This document shows, in pieces, positions 17,677-28,288 of a stretch of DNA of 64,000 bases (its first letter is position 1; each line of letters opens with the position of its first letter). The notes under the pieces are model-generated. The model worked only from the letters and a program-made list of their open reading frames with translations, did no database searches and was not told the DNA's origin. The position numbers were made by a program, and so were the translations under genes. The stretch comes from Streptomyces sp. NBC_00775. Its GTDB lineage: Bacteria > Actinomycetota > Actinomycetes > Streptomycetales > Streptomycetaceae. The stretch covers positions 2,976,001 through 3,040,000 of the forward strand of contig NZ_CP108938.1 of the NCBI RefSeq assembly GCF_036347135.1, in the 5' to 3' direction.

Positions 17677-19432
17677 CCGACCACGTCATCAGGCCGCGCA
17701 GTCCCGGCCAGGTGCCGTGGGTGGCGTACGAGCCGCAGTTGGTCTTCTTGGTCAGGCAGTCCAGGGCCTTGTCGACCTCGGACGGTGATACGTAGCCGTT
17801 GCCCGCGTTCGTCGAGGCCGGCATGCCGATGGCGATCTGGTCGGGGCGCAGCGGCGGGAAGACGTTGCCGGCGTCGCCCGCCACCGGGAAGCCGGTCAGG
17901 AGCATGTCGGTCATGGCGATGTGGAAGTCGGCGCCTCCCATGGAGTGGTACTGGTTGTCGAGGCCCATGATCGAGCCGGAGTTGTAGTCCTGGACGTGCA
18001 GGAGGGTCAGGTCGTCGCGCAGGGCGTAGATGACCGGGAGGTACGCGCCCGCGCGCGGGTCCTGGCCGCCCCACTTGCCTGTGCCGTAGTACTGGTAGCC
18101 GAGCTGGACGAAGAAGGTCTCCGGGGCCATGCTCAGGACGAACTTCGAGCCGTACTTGGCCTTCAGGGTCTTCAGTGCCGAGATGAGGTTGACGATCACC
18201 GGTGTGGTCGGGCTCTTGAAGTTGGTGTCGCTCGCGTCCAGGGAGAGCGAGTGGCCCTCGAAGTCGATGTCCAGGCCGTCCAGGCCGTAGGTGTCGATGA
18301 TGTTCGAGACCGAGGAGACGAAGGTGTCGCGGGCGGCCGTCGTGGTGAGCTGCACCTGGCCGTTCTGGCCGCCGATGGAGATCAGGACCTTCTTGCCGGC
18401 CGCCTGCTTCGCCTTGATCGCCGCCTTGAAGTCGGCGTCGCTCTCGACGGTCGGGCACTCGGTGACCGGGCAGCGGGTGAAGCGGATGTCGCCCGAGGTG
18501 GTGGAGGTCGGTTCGCCGAAGGCCAGGTCGATGACGTCCCAGCTGTCGGGCACGTCGGCCATGCGGGTGTAGCCGGCGCCGTTCGCGAAGCTCGCGTGGA
18601 GGTAGCCGACCAGGGCGTGCGTGGGGAGGTCGGTCGAACCGCCCGAGCCCGCTGCCGTCGTCGCGGTCACCGTCGCCGACTTGGCGGACTCGCCCGCGTC
18701 GTTCGTCGCGGCGACCTGGAAGGAGTACGCCGTCGAGGGCGAGAGTCCGCTCACCGTTGCCGAAGTCCCGGTGACTGTCTGGACTTTGACGCCGTCGCGG
18801 TAGATGGCGTAACCCGTCGCGCCGGTCACCGCGGACCAGGTGAGGGCGACGCTGGAGGAGGTCACCGTGCCGGCCGTCAGGCCGGTGGGCGCGGCCGGGG
18901 GCTGGCCCGCGTCGACGCCGGGGCCGGTCAGGGAGACGTCGTCGGCGTAGTAGGTGCCGGTGCCGTACCAGCCGTGCGTGTAGATCGTGACCTTGGTAGT
19001 GGACGCGCCGGTGCGGAAGGTGGTGGTGAGCTGCTGCCAGTCGGTCGCGGACTGGGTCCAGTTGGAGACGTCGGTGGTGCCGGTGCCGCTCGCGCCGAGG
19101 TAGACATAGCTGCCCCGGACGTAGCCGGAGAGGGTGTACTGGGAGTCGGGTTTGACGGTCACCGTCTGGGAGCACTGCGCGTAGTCGCTACCGGCCGGGG
19201 TCGCCTTCAGCGCGGAACTGCCGCTCCGTACAGGTGAATTGACGGTACTGGCCGCCGTACAGGTCCAGCTGTCCAGGCCCGACTCGAACCCGCCGTTCCT
19301 GGCGAGGTCCGCGTCGGCCGCACGGGCGGCCGACGAGAGCGCGGCGAGGCCGGGTACGGCCAGTGCGGTGGCCGTGCACACGGCGAGAAGCCTTCGACGG
19401 ACGACTGGTCTGTTGTGTCTGACGCGATCCAC
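17615..19432 (-). CDS. Secreted GH18 chitinase with N-terminal carbohydrate-binding and FnIII domains
   Basis: The 605-residue secreted enzyme hydrolyses chitin. The GTG start at 19432 follows CGGAGG. A signal peptide ends near ARAADA (about residue 39). A CBM-like beta-sandwich (about 42-168, NGGFESGLDSWTC) and a fibronectin III domain (about 180-260, PTGLTAGTVTSSSVALTWS) precede the GH18 barrel (about 272-605). The catalytic motif DGLDIDFE is present, with proton donor Glu392, as are SIGGQNG and MAPETFF. The gene is alone on its strand, and a DasR-like site lies 48-61 bp upstream of the start. I recall a chitinase at this position near the pot genes in S. coelicolor. Confidence 0.94.
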   Translation of the reverse strand: MDRVRHNRPVVRRRLLAVCTATALAVPGLAALSSAARAADADLARNGGFESGLDSWTCTAASTVNSPVRSGSSALKATPAGSDYAQCSQTVTVKPDSQYTLSGYVRGSYVYLGASGTGTTDVSNWTQSATDWQQLTTTFRTGASTTKVTIYTHGWYGTGTYYADDVSLTGPGVDAGQPPAAPTGLTAGTVTSSSVALTWSAVTGATGYAIYRDGVKVQTVTGTSATVSGLSPSTAYSFQVAATNDAGESAKSATVTATTAAGSGGSTDLPTHALVGYLHASFANGAGYTRMADVPDSWDVIDLAFGEPTSTTSGDIRFTRCPVTECPTVESDADFKAAIKAKQAAGKKVLISIGGQNGQVQLTTTAARDTFVSSVSNIIDTYGLDGLDIDFEGHSLSLDASDTNFKSPTTPVIVNLISALKTLKAKYGSKFVLSMAPETFFVQLGYQYYGTGKWGGQDPRAGAYLPVIYALRDDLTLLHVQDYNSGSIMGLDNQYHSMGGADFHIAMTDMLLTGFPVAGDAGNVFPPLRPDQIAIGMPASTNAGNGYVSPSEVDKALDCLTKKTNCGSYATHGTWPGLRGLMTWSVNWDRYSNWEFQKNFDGYFG

Positions 19433-19479
19433 AACTGCCTCCGGGCATGGGGGAATCAGGAGGGTGGAGCGCGCCCAAC

Positions 19480-19493
19480 TTGGTCCAGACCAA
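19480..19493. promoter_or_regulatory. DasR-responsive element-like site upstream of chitinase
   Basis: TTGGTCCAGACCAA is a palindrome with a 2-bp centre that differs from the DasR core TGGTCTAGACCA at one position. DasR is the GntR-family repressor of chitin and N-acetylglucosamine genes in Streptomyces. Its position just upstream of a chitinase start supports function. Confidence 0.72.
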
Positions 19494-19578
19494 TTCCGTT
19501 GTCAAGACCTGTGACAGTGACGAGGCCTCTGGAACGCACGACACCGATGGCAGATGCCGGGGTCCTGCCCCGTCACGG

Positions 19579-20031
19579 CTATCGGTCCTCGTTCCCGGCG
19601 AGACCCGCCGCCGCCTCATGCATGGCCAGTTCGAGCAGTGCCGGATCGGTGAGCGTGCCCGAGCCGTCCGGCGGGATCAGCCAGCGGACCCCGTTGGTCG
19701 ACCTTCCCGGGTACGGCACCACGATCCACGTACCGCGCCCCGCTGTGCGCACCCCCGTACCGAGCCACCGGGCCGCGGTGCCCGCGGGCACGAAGAACCC
19801 CATCCGGGCGTCCCCGAAGTCGACGAGCACGGGCCCGGGTTGGTCGATCACCCGGGTCAGCACGTCGAGCGTCGGATAGCCGAGCTCGCCCGGCAGGATG
19901 AGTACGTCCCAGGCCTTGCCCGCCGGCAGCAGCGCCATCCCGAGGGGATCGCGCTCCCACTCCCGCCGGCAGGCCTCGGGATCCGGAGCTACTGATGCCA
20001 GCCACTCGACCGCCGTCTTAGCCCCTGTCAT
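19579..20031 (-). CDS. Conserved hypothetical protein
   Basis: This 150-residue soluble protein starts at ATG 20031 with GGGAGG 6 bp upstream; in-frame ATGs further upstream lack such a site. I do not recognise a characterised family. It is rich in short beta-strand-like runs (WDVLILPGELGYPTLDVL, GPVLVDFGDARMGFFVPAG, GTWIVVPYPGR), has no membrane segment and ends in an alpha-helical tail. The pattern of pretreated hydrophobic strands and WLIPPDGSGTL faintly recalls the N-terminal domain of bifunctional primase/polymerase proteins, but the catalytic DxD is not evident. It stands alone between the chitinase and an oxidoreductase. Confidence 0.75.
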   Translation of the reverse strand: MTGAKTAVEWLASVAPDPEACRREWERDPLGMALLPAGKAWDVLILPGELGYPTLDVLTRVIDQPGPVLVDFGDARMGFFVPAGTAARWLGTGVRTAGRGTWIVVPYPGRSTNGVRWLIPPDGSGTLTDPALLELAMHEAAAGLAGNEDR

Positions 20032-20213
20032 GGCGGAACCTCCCTTTCTCATGTCGACGCTGGTCGCGCCACAGGGGAGAGGGAGGTTCGGGCCGGGCAT
20101 TACGCGGGTTCGGCTACTTGTTGACAGTGAGCCAGGTCACACTGGATGAGCAGGGCGCGCGCCTCTGGATGATGTGGATCACGGAACGGCACGCACGCCC
20201 CGGTGGGGCCGGC

Positions 20214-21632
20214 TCAGCTGTCGAAACCGAGCCCCAGCTTGTCCATCGTCTTCAGCCACAGATTGCGCCGGCCGCCGTGCGAGTCCGCCCGTGCCAGCGA
20301 CCACTTGGTGAGGGCGATGCCGGTCCAGGCGAAGGGCTCGGGCGGGAACGGAAGCGGCTTCTTGCGGACCATTTCGAGCGACGTGCGCTCCGTGGTCTCC
20401 CCGGCCAGCAGGTCCAGCATCACGTCGGCACCGAAGCGCGTCGCGCCCACGCCCAGGCCCGTGTAGCCCGCCGCGTACGCGACCTTGCCCTGGTGGGCCG
20501 TGCCGAAGAACGCCGAGAAGCGCGAGCAGGTGTCGATCGCGCCGCCCCAGGCGTGGCTGAAGCGAAGCCCCTCCAGCTGCGGGAAGCAGGTGAAGAAGTG
20601 CCCCGCGAGCTTGGCGTACGTCTCCGGGCGGTCGTCGTACTCGGCGCGCATCCGGCCGCCGTACGGGTAGATCGCGTCGTAGCCGCCCCACAGGATCCGG
20701 TTGTCGGCGGACAGCCGGAAGTAGTGGAACTGATTCGCCGAGTCCCCGAGGCCCTGGCGGTTCTTCCAGCCGATGGACGCCAGTTGGTCGGCGCTGAGCG
20801 GCTCGGTCATCAGCGCGTAGTCGTAGACCGGAACGGTGTACGAGCGCACGCGCTTGACCAGGTTCGGGAAGATGTTGGTGCCGAGGGCGACCCGGCGGGC
20901 CCGGATCGAGCCGTACGGAGTGCGTACGGCCATGCCGGCGCCGTACGGCTTCAACTGGAGCGCGGGCGTGTGCTCGTACACCCGTACCCCGAGCTCGACG
21001 CACGCCCGCTTCAGGCCCCAGGCGAGCTTGGCGGGGTGCAGCATGGCGACGCCACGGCGGTCGTGCAGCCCGGCGAGGAAGGTCGGTGAGTCGACTTGTT
21101 CCCGTACCGCGTCGGTGTCCAGGAACTCGACGCCGTCCGCGAGGCCCTCGCGCTCCAGCTCCTGGTGCCACTCGCGCAGTTCGGCCGCCTGGTGCGGCTC
21201 GGTCGCCACGTCGATCTCGCCACTGCGCTCGAAGTCGCAGTCGAGGGAGTAGCGGGCGACCGCCGCCTCGATCTCGTCGAGGTTGCGGGCGCCCAGCTCC
21301 TCCAGCTTCTTGATCTCGTCCGGCCAGCGGGTCAGACCGTTGGCCAGACCGTGCGTGAGGGAGGCGGCGCAGAAGCCGCCGTTGCGGCCGGAGGCGGCCC
21401 AGCCCACCTCACGGCCTTCGACGAGAACCACGTCACGCCCCGGGTCGCGCTCCTTGGCGATCAGCGCGGTCCACAGTCCGCTGTAGCCGCCGCCGACGAC
21501 CAGCAGGTCGCAGGTCTCGGCACCGGTGAGCGCGGGCTCGGGACGGGGTTTGCCGGGGTCGTCCAGCCAGTAGGACACCGGCTGGGCGTCGGAAAGAGAC
21601 TTTGTCCAACTGCTCATGGCGCTCGGGGCCAT
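20214..21632 (-). CDS. FAD-dependent amine oxidoreductase (gamma-glutamylputrescine oxidase-like)
   Basis: The 472-residue DAO-family flavoprotein has the N-terminal Rossmann motif CDLLVVGGGYSGLWTAL (about 41-57), then VVLVEGREVGWAASGRNGGFC, which matches PuuB/YurR-type amine oxidases. The C-terminal flavin motif is YAAGYTGLGVGATRFGADVMLDLL. It is the last gene of the leftward polyamine operon, 29 bp behind the permease gene, and GGGAG precedes ATG 21632. In the puu pathway this enzyme oxidises gamma-glutamylputrescine; Streptomyces homologues might act on putrescine directly. The reaction is inferred from context. Confidence 0.85.
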   Translation of the reverse strand: MAPSAMSSWTKSLSDAQPVSYWLDDPGKPRPEPALTGAETCDLLVVGGGYSGLWTALIAKERDPGRDVVLVEGREVGWAASGRNGGFCAASLTHGLANGLTRWPDEIKKLEELGARNLDEIEAAVARYSLDCDFERSGEIDVATEPHQAAELREWHQELEREGLADGVEFLDTDAVREQVDSPTFLAGLHDRRGVAMLHPAKLAWGLKRACVELGVRVYEHTPALQLKPYGAGMAVRTPYGSIRARRVALGTNIFPNLVKRVRSYTVPVYDYALMTEPLSADQLASIGWKNRQGLGDSANQFHYFRLSADNRILWGGYDAIYPYGGRMRAEYDDRPETYAKLAGHFFTCFPQLEGLRFSHAWGGAIDTCSRFSAFFGTAHQGKVAYAAGYTGLGVGATRFGADVMLDLLAGETTERTSLEMVRKKPLPFPPEPFAWTGIALTKWSLARADSHGGRRNLWLKTMDKLGLGFDS

Positions 21633-21661
21633 GATTTCAACTCCCTACAGGGTTCTTGCGG

Positions 21662-22462
21662 TTACGCCTTTTGCTTGTTGCGGCGATTGTTGATGACCAT
21701 GGAGGTCAGGACGAACAGTACGGCGATGAGGAACATGGCCGTGCCGATGACGTTGATCTGAACGGGTGTTCCGCGCTGCGCCGAACCCCAGACGAACATG
21801 GGGAAGGTGACGGTCGAGCCCGCGTTGAAATTGGTGATGATGAAATCGTCGAAGGAGAGCGCGAAGGAAAGCAGCGCGCCCGCGGCGATTCCGGGAGCCG
21901 CGATGGGCAGGGTGACCCTGAGGAAGGTCTGCGCGGGACCGGCGTACAGGTCCTGGGCCGCCTGCTCCAGGCGCGGGTCCATCGACATCACACGCGCCTT
22001 GACCGCGGTGACGACGAAGCTGAGGCAGAACATGATGTGGGCGATCAGGATCGTCCAGAAGCCCAGCTGGGCGCCCATGTTGAGGAACAGGGTGAGCAGC
22101 GAGGCCGCCATGACGACCTCGGGCATCGCCATCGGCAGGAAGATCAGCGAGTTGACCGCACCGCGCGCGCGGAAGCGGTAGCGGACCAGCGCGAAGGCGA
22201 TCATCGTGCCGAGCACCGTGGCGCCGACCGTCGCCCAGAAGGCGATCTGGAGGCTGATGGACAGCGAGCCGCACATGTCGGCGACGCCGCACGGGTCCTT
22301 CCACGCGTCTATGGAGAACTGCTGCCATTCGTAGTTGAAGCGCCCCTTCGGTTTGTTGAAGGAGAACACCGTGACGACGACGTTCGGCAGCAGCAGATAT
22401 CCGAGGGTCAGCAGTCCCGCGATGACGACGAAATGACGCTTGAACCAGTTGACGAAGGCCAT
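21662..22462 (-). CDS. potC: Spermidine/putrescine ABC transporter permease PotC
   Basis: The 266-residue inner-membrane permease has six predicted helices, beginning HFVVIAGLLTLGYLLLPNVVVTVFSFN. The ATPase-docking loop is seen in LEQAAQDLYAGPAQTFLRVTLP (about 171-192), with the LPIAAPGIAAGALLSFALSFDDFIIT stretch typical of PotC. It starts one base before the potB stop codon, so it is translationally coupled. With PotB it forms the channel that imports polyamines across the cytoplasmic membrane. Confidence 0.92.
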   Translation of the reverse strand: MAFVNWFKRHFVVIAGLLTLGYLLLPNVVVTVFSFNKPKGRFNYEWQQFSIDAWKDPCGVADMCGSLSISLQIAFWATVGATVLGTMIAFALVRYRFRARGAVNSLIFLPMAMPEVVMAASLLTLFLNMGAQLGFWTILIAHIMFCLSFVVTAVKARVMSMDPRLEQAAQDLYAGPAQTFLRVTLPIAAPGIAAGALLSFALSFDDFIITNFNAGSTVTFPMFVWGSAQRGTPVQINVIGTAMFLIAVLFVLTSMVINNRRNKQKA

Positions 22463-23391
22463 TTAAACCAGATCCTCCGTCCCGGACTTGCGGATGTAGA
22501 AGGTGACCATGAAGAGGATCGCGGCCATGAGGATGAACGAGAGAGCCGCGGCCGTCGGATAGTCCAGCACCCGCAGGAACTGCGTCTGGATGACGTTTCC
22601 GATCATGCGGGTGTCCGTGGAGCCGAGCAGTTCGGCGTTCACGTAGTCACCGGCGGCCGGGATGAAGGTCAGCAGCGTGCCGGAGACGACACCCGGCATC
22701 GACAGCGGGAAGGTGACCTTCCGGAAGGTCGTGAACGGCTTGGCGTACAGGTCGCCCGCCGCCTCGTGGAGCCGCCCGTCGATGCGCTCAAGGGAGGTGT
22801 AGAGCGGCAGGATCATGAACGGCAGGAAGTTGTACGTCAGACCGCAGACCACCGCGAGCGGTGTGGCCAGGACACGGTCGCCGGAGGTCCAGCCGAGCCA
22901 GCTGGTGACGTCCAGGACGTGCAGCGAGTTGAGGGCGCCGACGACCGGGCCGCCGTCCGCGAGGATCGTCTTCCAGGCGAGGGTGCGGATCAGGAAGCTG
23001 GTGAAGAACGGAGCGATCACCAGGATCATGATCAGGTTGCGCCAGCGGCCCGCGCGGAAGGCGATGAGATACGCCAGCGGATAGCCCAGCAGCAGGCACA
23101 GGATCGTCGCGGCCGCCGCGTAGAACACCGAGCGCACGAACTGCGGCCAGTACTCGGACAGCGCGTCCCAGTAGGTCGCGAAGTGCCAGGTGACCTTGTA
23201 GCCGTTCTCCAGGGAGCCCGTCTGGATCGACGTGGAGCCCTGGTAGATCATCGGCAGCGCGAAGAAGACGACCAGCCACAGGAGGCCGGGCAGGAGCAGC
23301 CAGTACGGCGTCCAGCGGCCCCGCTTGCGCGGCGGCTTCGTCTCCGGCACGTCGGGGGCGAGAGGCGGGGGCGCCTCGGTGAGGGTCGACA

Positions 23392-23392
<1 letters not shown>
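22463..23392 (-). CDS. potB: Spermidine/putrescine ABC transporter permease PotB
   Basis: The 309-residue inner-membrane permease has its true start at ATG 23392 (MSTLTEAPPPLAP), overlapping the potA stop by one base (TGATG). A longer in-frame extension exists but is antisense noise from potA. After a 33-residue cytoplasmic tail it has about six helices (YWLLLPGLLWLVVFFALPMIYQG first). The docking loop is LHEAAGDLYAKPFTTFRKVTFP. It partners PotC. The gene order potD-potA-potB-potC is conserved for polyamine importers. Confidence 0.92.
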
Positions 23393-24548
<1,156 letters not shown>

Positions 24549-24552
<4 letters not shown>

Positions 24553-25796
24553 GCCCCTGTGAGCTTCGCGAACTTCGATTCGTAGGCCGTCTCTTCCTTC
24601 TCGCTCAGCGAGCGGAAGGCATGGGACTTGGCCTGCATGGCCTTGTCGGGAATGATCAGCGGGTTGTCCGCCGCCGACTTGTCGATCTTCGCCAGCTCTT
24701 CCTTCACCCCGTCGACGGGACAGACGTAGTTGATGTAGGCGGCGAGCTCCGCGGCCGGCCCGGGCTCGTAGTAGTAGTCCATGAGCCGCTCGGCGTTCGT
24801 CTTGTGACGCGCCTTGTTGGGGACCAGCATGTTGTCGGACGAGGTCAGGTAGCCGCTGTCCGGGATGATGAAGTCGACGTCCGGGCTGTCCGCCTTGAGC
24901 TGGACGACGTCACCGGCCCAGGCGAGACAGGCCGCGAAGTCGCCCTTGGTGATGTCGGCCGTGTAGTCGTTGCCGGAGAAGCGGCGGATCTGGCCGTTGT
25001 CGACGCCCTTCTGGAGCCGGGCGATCGCCGCGTCGAAGTCGTCGTCGGTGAACTTCGACGGGTCCTTGCCCATGTCGAGGAGCGTCATGCCGATGCTGTC
25101 GCGCATCTCCGACAGGAAGCCGACACGGCCCTTGAGCTTGGGGTTGTCGAGCAGGTCGGAGACCGACTTCACCTCGATGCCGTCGAGCGCCTTCTTGTTG
25201 TACGCGATGACGGTCGAGATGCCCTGCCACGGGTACGAGTAGGCGCGGCCCGGGTCCCAGTCGGGGCTGCGGAACTGGTCCGACAGGTTGGCGAAGGCGT
25301 GCGGCAGGTTGGACGGGTCCAGTTTCTGGGCCCACCCCAGGCGGATCAGCCGGGCCGCCAGCCAGTCGGTGAGGACGATGATGTCGCGGCCGGTGTCCTG
25401 GCCCGCGGCGAGCTGCGGCTTTATCTTGCCGAAGAACTCGTTGTTGTCGTTGATGTCCTCGGTGTACTTGACCGAGATGCCGGTCCGCTTGGTGAACGCG
25501 TCGAGCGTGGGGTGGTGCTTCCCGCTGTCGTCGACGTCCATGTACTCGGTCCAGTTGGAGAAGTTGATCGTCTTCTCCTTCGCCGAGTGGTCCTCGGCGG
25601 AGACGCCGCCCTGGGTCTTGCCGGCCGCGGGGATCCCGCAGCCGCTGAGCGCCCCGAGACCGCCGACGGCGAGCGCGCCGCCCGCGGAGGCCCGCAGCAG
25701 CGAACGCCGCGTGAGGGAGGCCCTGCCATTCCTGAAACTGCGCTGCATGGCGGCCAGCGTGGCCGGGGACAGGCGTTCGGGCTCGTACTGCTCCAT
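24549..25796 (-). CDS. potD: Polyamine-binding lipoprotein PotD
   Basis: The 415-residue extracellular binding protein has a Tat-type lipoprotein signal: TRRSLLRASAGG, then the lipobox GALSGCGIP with cysteine near residue 53. The mature part begins INFSNWTEYMDVDD and GISVKYTEDINDNNEFFGKI, a PotD/PotF hallmark. Homology to the second copy at 59302-60492 is evident (GISVDYVEEINDNDEFFGKI; YYYEP, AAYINYVCPV). It is the second gene of the operon, 74 bp behind the aldehyde dehydrogenase stop. It captures putrescine or spermidine for PotABC. Confidence 0.93.
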
Positions 25797-25870
25797 GCTC
25801 TGGTGCCCTTTCGGAAGGATCGCGGCCGTGGTCGCGGCCTGGTCTGCCTTTGGCCGTAGCCGAACGTCGG

Positions 25871-27397
25871 CTAGGTCCGGTCCCCGAAGATCGTGCGGTG
25901 CCAGTCCTTCCGGGCCACCGCGGTGTTGTCGAACATGACGTGCTTGACCTGCGTGTACTCCTCGAAGGAGTAGGCGGACATGTCCTTGCCGAAGCCGGAC
26001 GCCTTGTAGCCGCCGTGCGGCATCTCGCTGATGATCGGGATGTGATCGTTGACCCAGACACAGCCCGCCTTGATCTCGCGGGTCGCGCGGTTCGCACGGA
26101 AGACGTCACGGCTCCAGGCGGAGGCGGCCAGTCCGTACGGGGTGTCGTTGGCGAGCGCGATGCCCTCGTCGTCGGTGTCGAAGGGGAGCACGACGAGCAC
26201 CGGGCCGAAGATCTCGGCCTGCACGATTTCACTGTCCTGCCCGGCGTCGGCGACGAGCGTGGGCGCATAGTACGCGCCGCTCTTGAGATCGCCCTGTGGG
26301 GCTTCTCCGCCGGTCACCACGCGCGCGTAGCCGCGGGCCCGGTCGACGAATCCGGCGACGCGGTCGCGCTGGGCGTGCGAGATCAGCGGGCCGAGATCGG
26401 TGTCAGGCGCGAAGGGATCGCCCACGCGGACGCTCGCCATCAGGGCGGCGGTCTTCGACACGAACGCTTCGTAGAGAGGCCTCTGCACGTACGCGCGCGT
26501 GGCGGCCGTGCAGTCCTGCCCGGTGTTGATGAGTGAACCGGCGACCGCGCCGTTCACGGCGGCGTCCAGGTCCGCGTCGTCGAAGACGAGGAAAGGCGCC
26601 TTGCCGCCCAGCTCCAGGTGGAGCCGCTTGACGGTCGAGGTGGCGATCTCGGCGACGCGCTTGCCGACGGCGGTGGACCCGGTGAAGGAGGTCATGGCGA
26701 CGTCGGGGTGGCCGACGAGGTGCTCTCCGGCCTCCTTGCCCAGCCCCGTGACGATGTTGATGACCCCGTCGGGGATCCCGGCCTCCGTCGCCGCCTCGGC
26801 GAACAGGAGGGAGGTGAGCGGGGTCAGCTCGGCGGGCTTCAGGACGATCGTGTTGCCGGCGGCGATGGCCGGGAGGATCTTCCAGGCAGCCATCTGGAGG
26901 GGGTAGTTCCAGGGCGCGATGGAGCCGACGACGCCGATGGGCTCACGGCGTACGTACGAGGTGTGGTCGCCGGAGTACTCGCCCGCGGACTGGCCCTGCA
27001 GATGCCTGGCCGCGCCCGCGAAGAAAGCGGTGTTGTCGATGGTGCCCGGCACATCGAACTCGCGCGTCAGCTTGAGGGGCTTGCCGCACTGGAGCGACTC
27101 CGCCTGGGCGAACTCCTCGGCGCGGTCGGCGAGCACCGCGGCGAAGCGGTGCAGCGCGTCGGAGCGCTCGCCGGGGGTGGCGCCGGCCCAGCCGGGGAAG
27201 GCCGCGCGTGCCGCCGCGACGGCGAGGTCGACGTCCGCGGTGCTCGCGAGCTCGTATGTGTAGACCTCGTCGCCGGTGGCGGGGTTCACGACCGCGTGTG
27301 TGCGGCCCGAGGTGCCCTTGGTCAGCCGGCCCGCGATGTACTGCGCGCCGTCCGCGAGGCGGTCCTGCGCCTGGAAGCGATGGCCCGGATTGTGCAT
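25871..27397 (-). CDS. Gamma-aminobutyraldehyde dehydrogenase
   Basis: The 508-residue aldehyde dehydrogenase starts at ATG 27397, preceded by GGAGGAGAGCGAC; an in-frame extension of 90 codons upstream is not conserved-looking. Cofactor and catalytic motifs are IAPWNYPLQMA, VLKPAELTPLTS, SFTGSTAVGK, catalytic Glu in LELGGKAPFLVFDDADLD and catalytic Cys in [12 protein letters not shown]. These match PatD/PuuC-type enzymes, which convert 4-aminobutanal to GABA. It leads the operon followed by potDABC and the amine oxidase, so it probably oxidises the aldehyde made by that oxidase; GabT then uses the GABA. Confidence 0.92.
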   Translation of the reverse strand: MHNPGHRFQAQDRLADGAQYIAGRLTKGTSGRTHAVVNPATGDEVYTYELASTADVDLAVAAARAAFPGWAGATPGERSDALHRFAAVLADRAEEFAQAESLQCGKPLKLTREFDVPGTIDNTAFFAGAARHLQGQSAGEYSGDHTSYVRREPIGVVGSIAPWNYPLQMAAWKILPAIAAGNTIVLKPAELTPLTSLLFAEAATEAGIPDGVINIVTGLGKEAGEHLVGHPDVAMTSFTGSTAVGKRVAEIATSTVKRLHLELGGKAPFLVFDDADLDAAVNGAVAGSLINTGQDCTAATRAYVQRPLYEAFVSKTAALMASVRVGDPFAPDTDLGPLISHAQRDRVAGFVDRARGYARVVTGGEAPQGDLKSGAYYAPTLVADAGQDSEIVQAEIFGPVLVVLPFDTDDEGIALANDTPYGLAASAWSRDVFRANRATREIKAGCVWVNDHIPIISEMPHGGYKASGFGKDMSAYSFEEYTQVKHVMFDNTAVARKDWHRTIFGDRT

Positions 27398-27489
27398 GTC
27401 GCTCTCCTCCGCCGCCCTCCCCGTGACTGCAGGGGTCGGCGTAGCTCCAGCTCGATTTGAGTGCCGATCCTGACAGAGCAAAGGGACTC

Positions 27490-27533
27490 CAACAAGTGAT
27501 TCCGTTGTTGCCTTTTGGTTACGCGACGGAATC
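27490..27533. promoter_or_regulatory. Nested inverted repeats in the polyamine operon promoter region
   Basis: CAACAA-N9-TTGTTG (27490-27510) is a 21-bp interrupted palindrome. A second pair, GATTCCGT (27498-27505) and ACGGAATC (27526-27533), is spaced by 20 bp and overlaps it. Both lie 93-136 bp upstream of the leftward aldehyde dehydrogenase start and 43 bp or more upstream of the NADAR gene. They are candidate binding sites for a polyamine regulator; which one is unknown. Confidence 0.45.
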
Positions 27534-27575
27534 TGTCGACCAGGTGTCGAGTCCTTCTGGAAAAGGAAGGACGGA

Positions 27576-28157
27576 ATGTCAGTGGTGCGTGCCACAGTGG
27601 CGTGTATGGGGAAGATCGATTCTTGGGAAGCGCTGGTCAGCGCGGTCGACTCGGGGGCGAGGGTCAAGTACCTGCACTTCTGGGGGCACCGCCCGCGACC
27701 GGACGGTCAGGTGAGCGCGAGCTGCCTCAGCCAGTGGTGGCCGTCACCGTTCGTAGTCGACGAAGTCGAGTACGCGACGGCTGAGCACTGGATGATGGCG
27801 TCGAAAGCACGGCTCTTCGGCGACAAGGAAGCGGAGCGGCACGCCGTCGACGCGTCCAGCCCCGCGCTCGCGAAGAAGGCCGGGCGGCTGGTCCGCGGGT
27901 TCAACGACGCCATATGGGAGCGCGAGCGGTTCGGGATCGTGGTCGAGGGCAGCGTCCACAAGTTCGCCGCGCACGCCGATCTGCGGGAGTTCCTGCTGGG
28001 CACGGGCGAGAGGGTGCTGGTCGAGGCCAGTCCCCTGGACCGTGTCTGGGGCATCGGGCTCGCGGCGGACGACGAGCGGGCGGCGGATCCCGAGCGGTGG
28101 CGGGGGCCGAATCTGCTGGGGTTCGCGCTGATGGAGGCGCGGGGGCGGCTCCGCTAG
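27576..28157 (+). CDS. NADAR family protein (YbiA-like)
   Basis: The 193-residue cytoplasmic protein has a NADAR domain over about residues 30-188: YLHFWGH, SCLSQWWPSPFVVDEVEYATAEHWMMASKARLFGD, and FAAHADLREFLLGTGERVLVEASPLDRVWGIGL with GPNLLGFALMEAR. Members act as N-glycosidases on ADP-ribosylated guanine or on riboflavin-pathway intermediates. ATG 27576 is kept as the start because AGGAAGG lies 5 bp before it; ATG 27606 (MGKIDSW) lacks such a site. It is divergent from the polyamine operon and seems monocistronic. Confidence 0.88.
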   Translation: MSVVRATVACMGKIDSWEALVSAVDSGARVKYLHFWGHRPRPDGQVSASCLSQWWPSPFVVDEVEYATAEHWMMASKARLFGDKEAERHAVDASSPALAKKAGRLVRGFNDAIWERERFGIVVEGSVHKFAAHADLREFLLGTGERVLVEASPLDRVWGIGLAADDERAADPERWRGPNLLGFALMEARGRLR

Positions 28158-28222
28158 GCGTTCAGGCTCCGCCAGGCGTTCAGTGGAGGGGCGGTGCCCT
28201 GTGGCCGCGCTCCTCTCTTATT

Positions 28223-28248
28223 GGCCCTTCTTACTGGCCCTTCTTACT
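28223..28248. repeat. Two tandem copies of a 13-bp unit
   Basis: GGCCCTTCTTACT is repeated twice head to tail in the 131-bp gap between two convergent genes. The same gap holds AGGCGTTCAG twice (from about 28157). No hairpin terminator is obvious here. Confidence 0.7.
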
Positions 28249-28288
28249 GGCGCTCGTCCTCACTGCTGCTCCACCAGGGGACCAGCGG

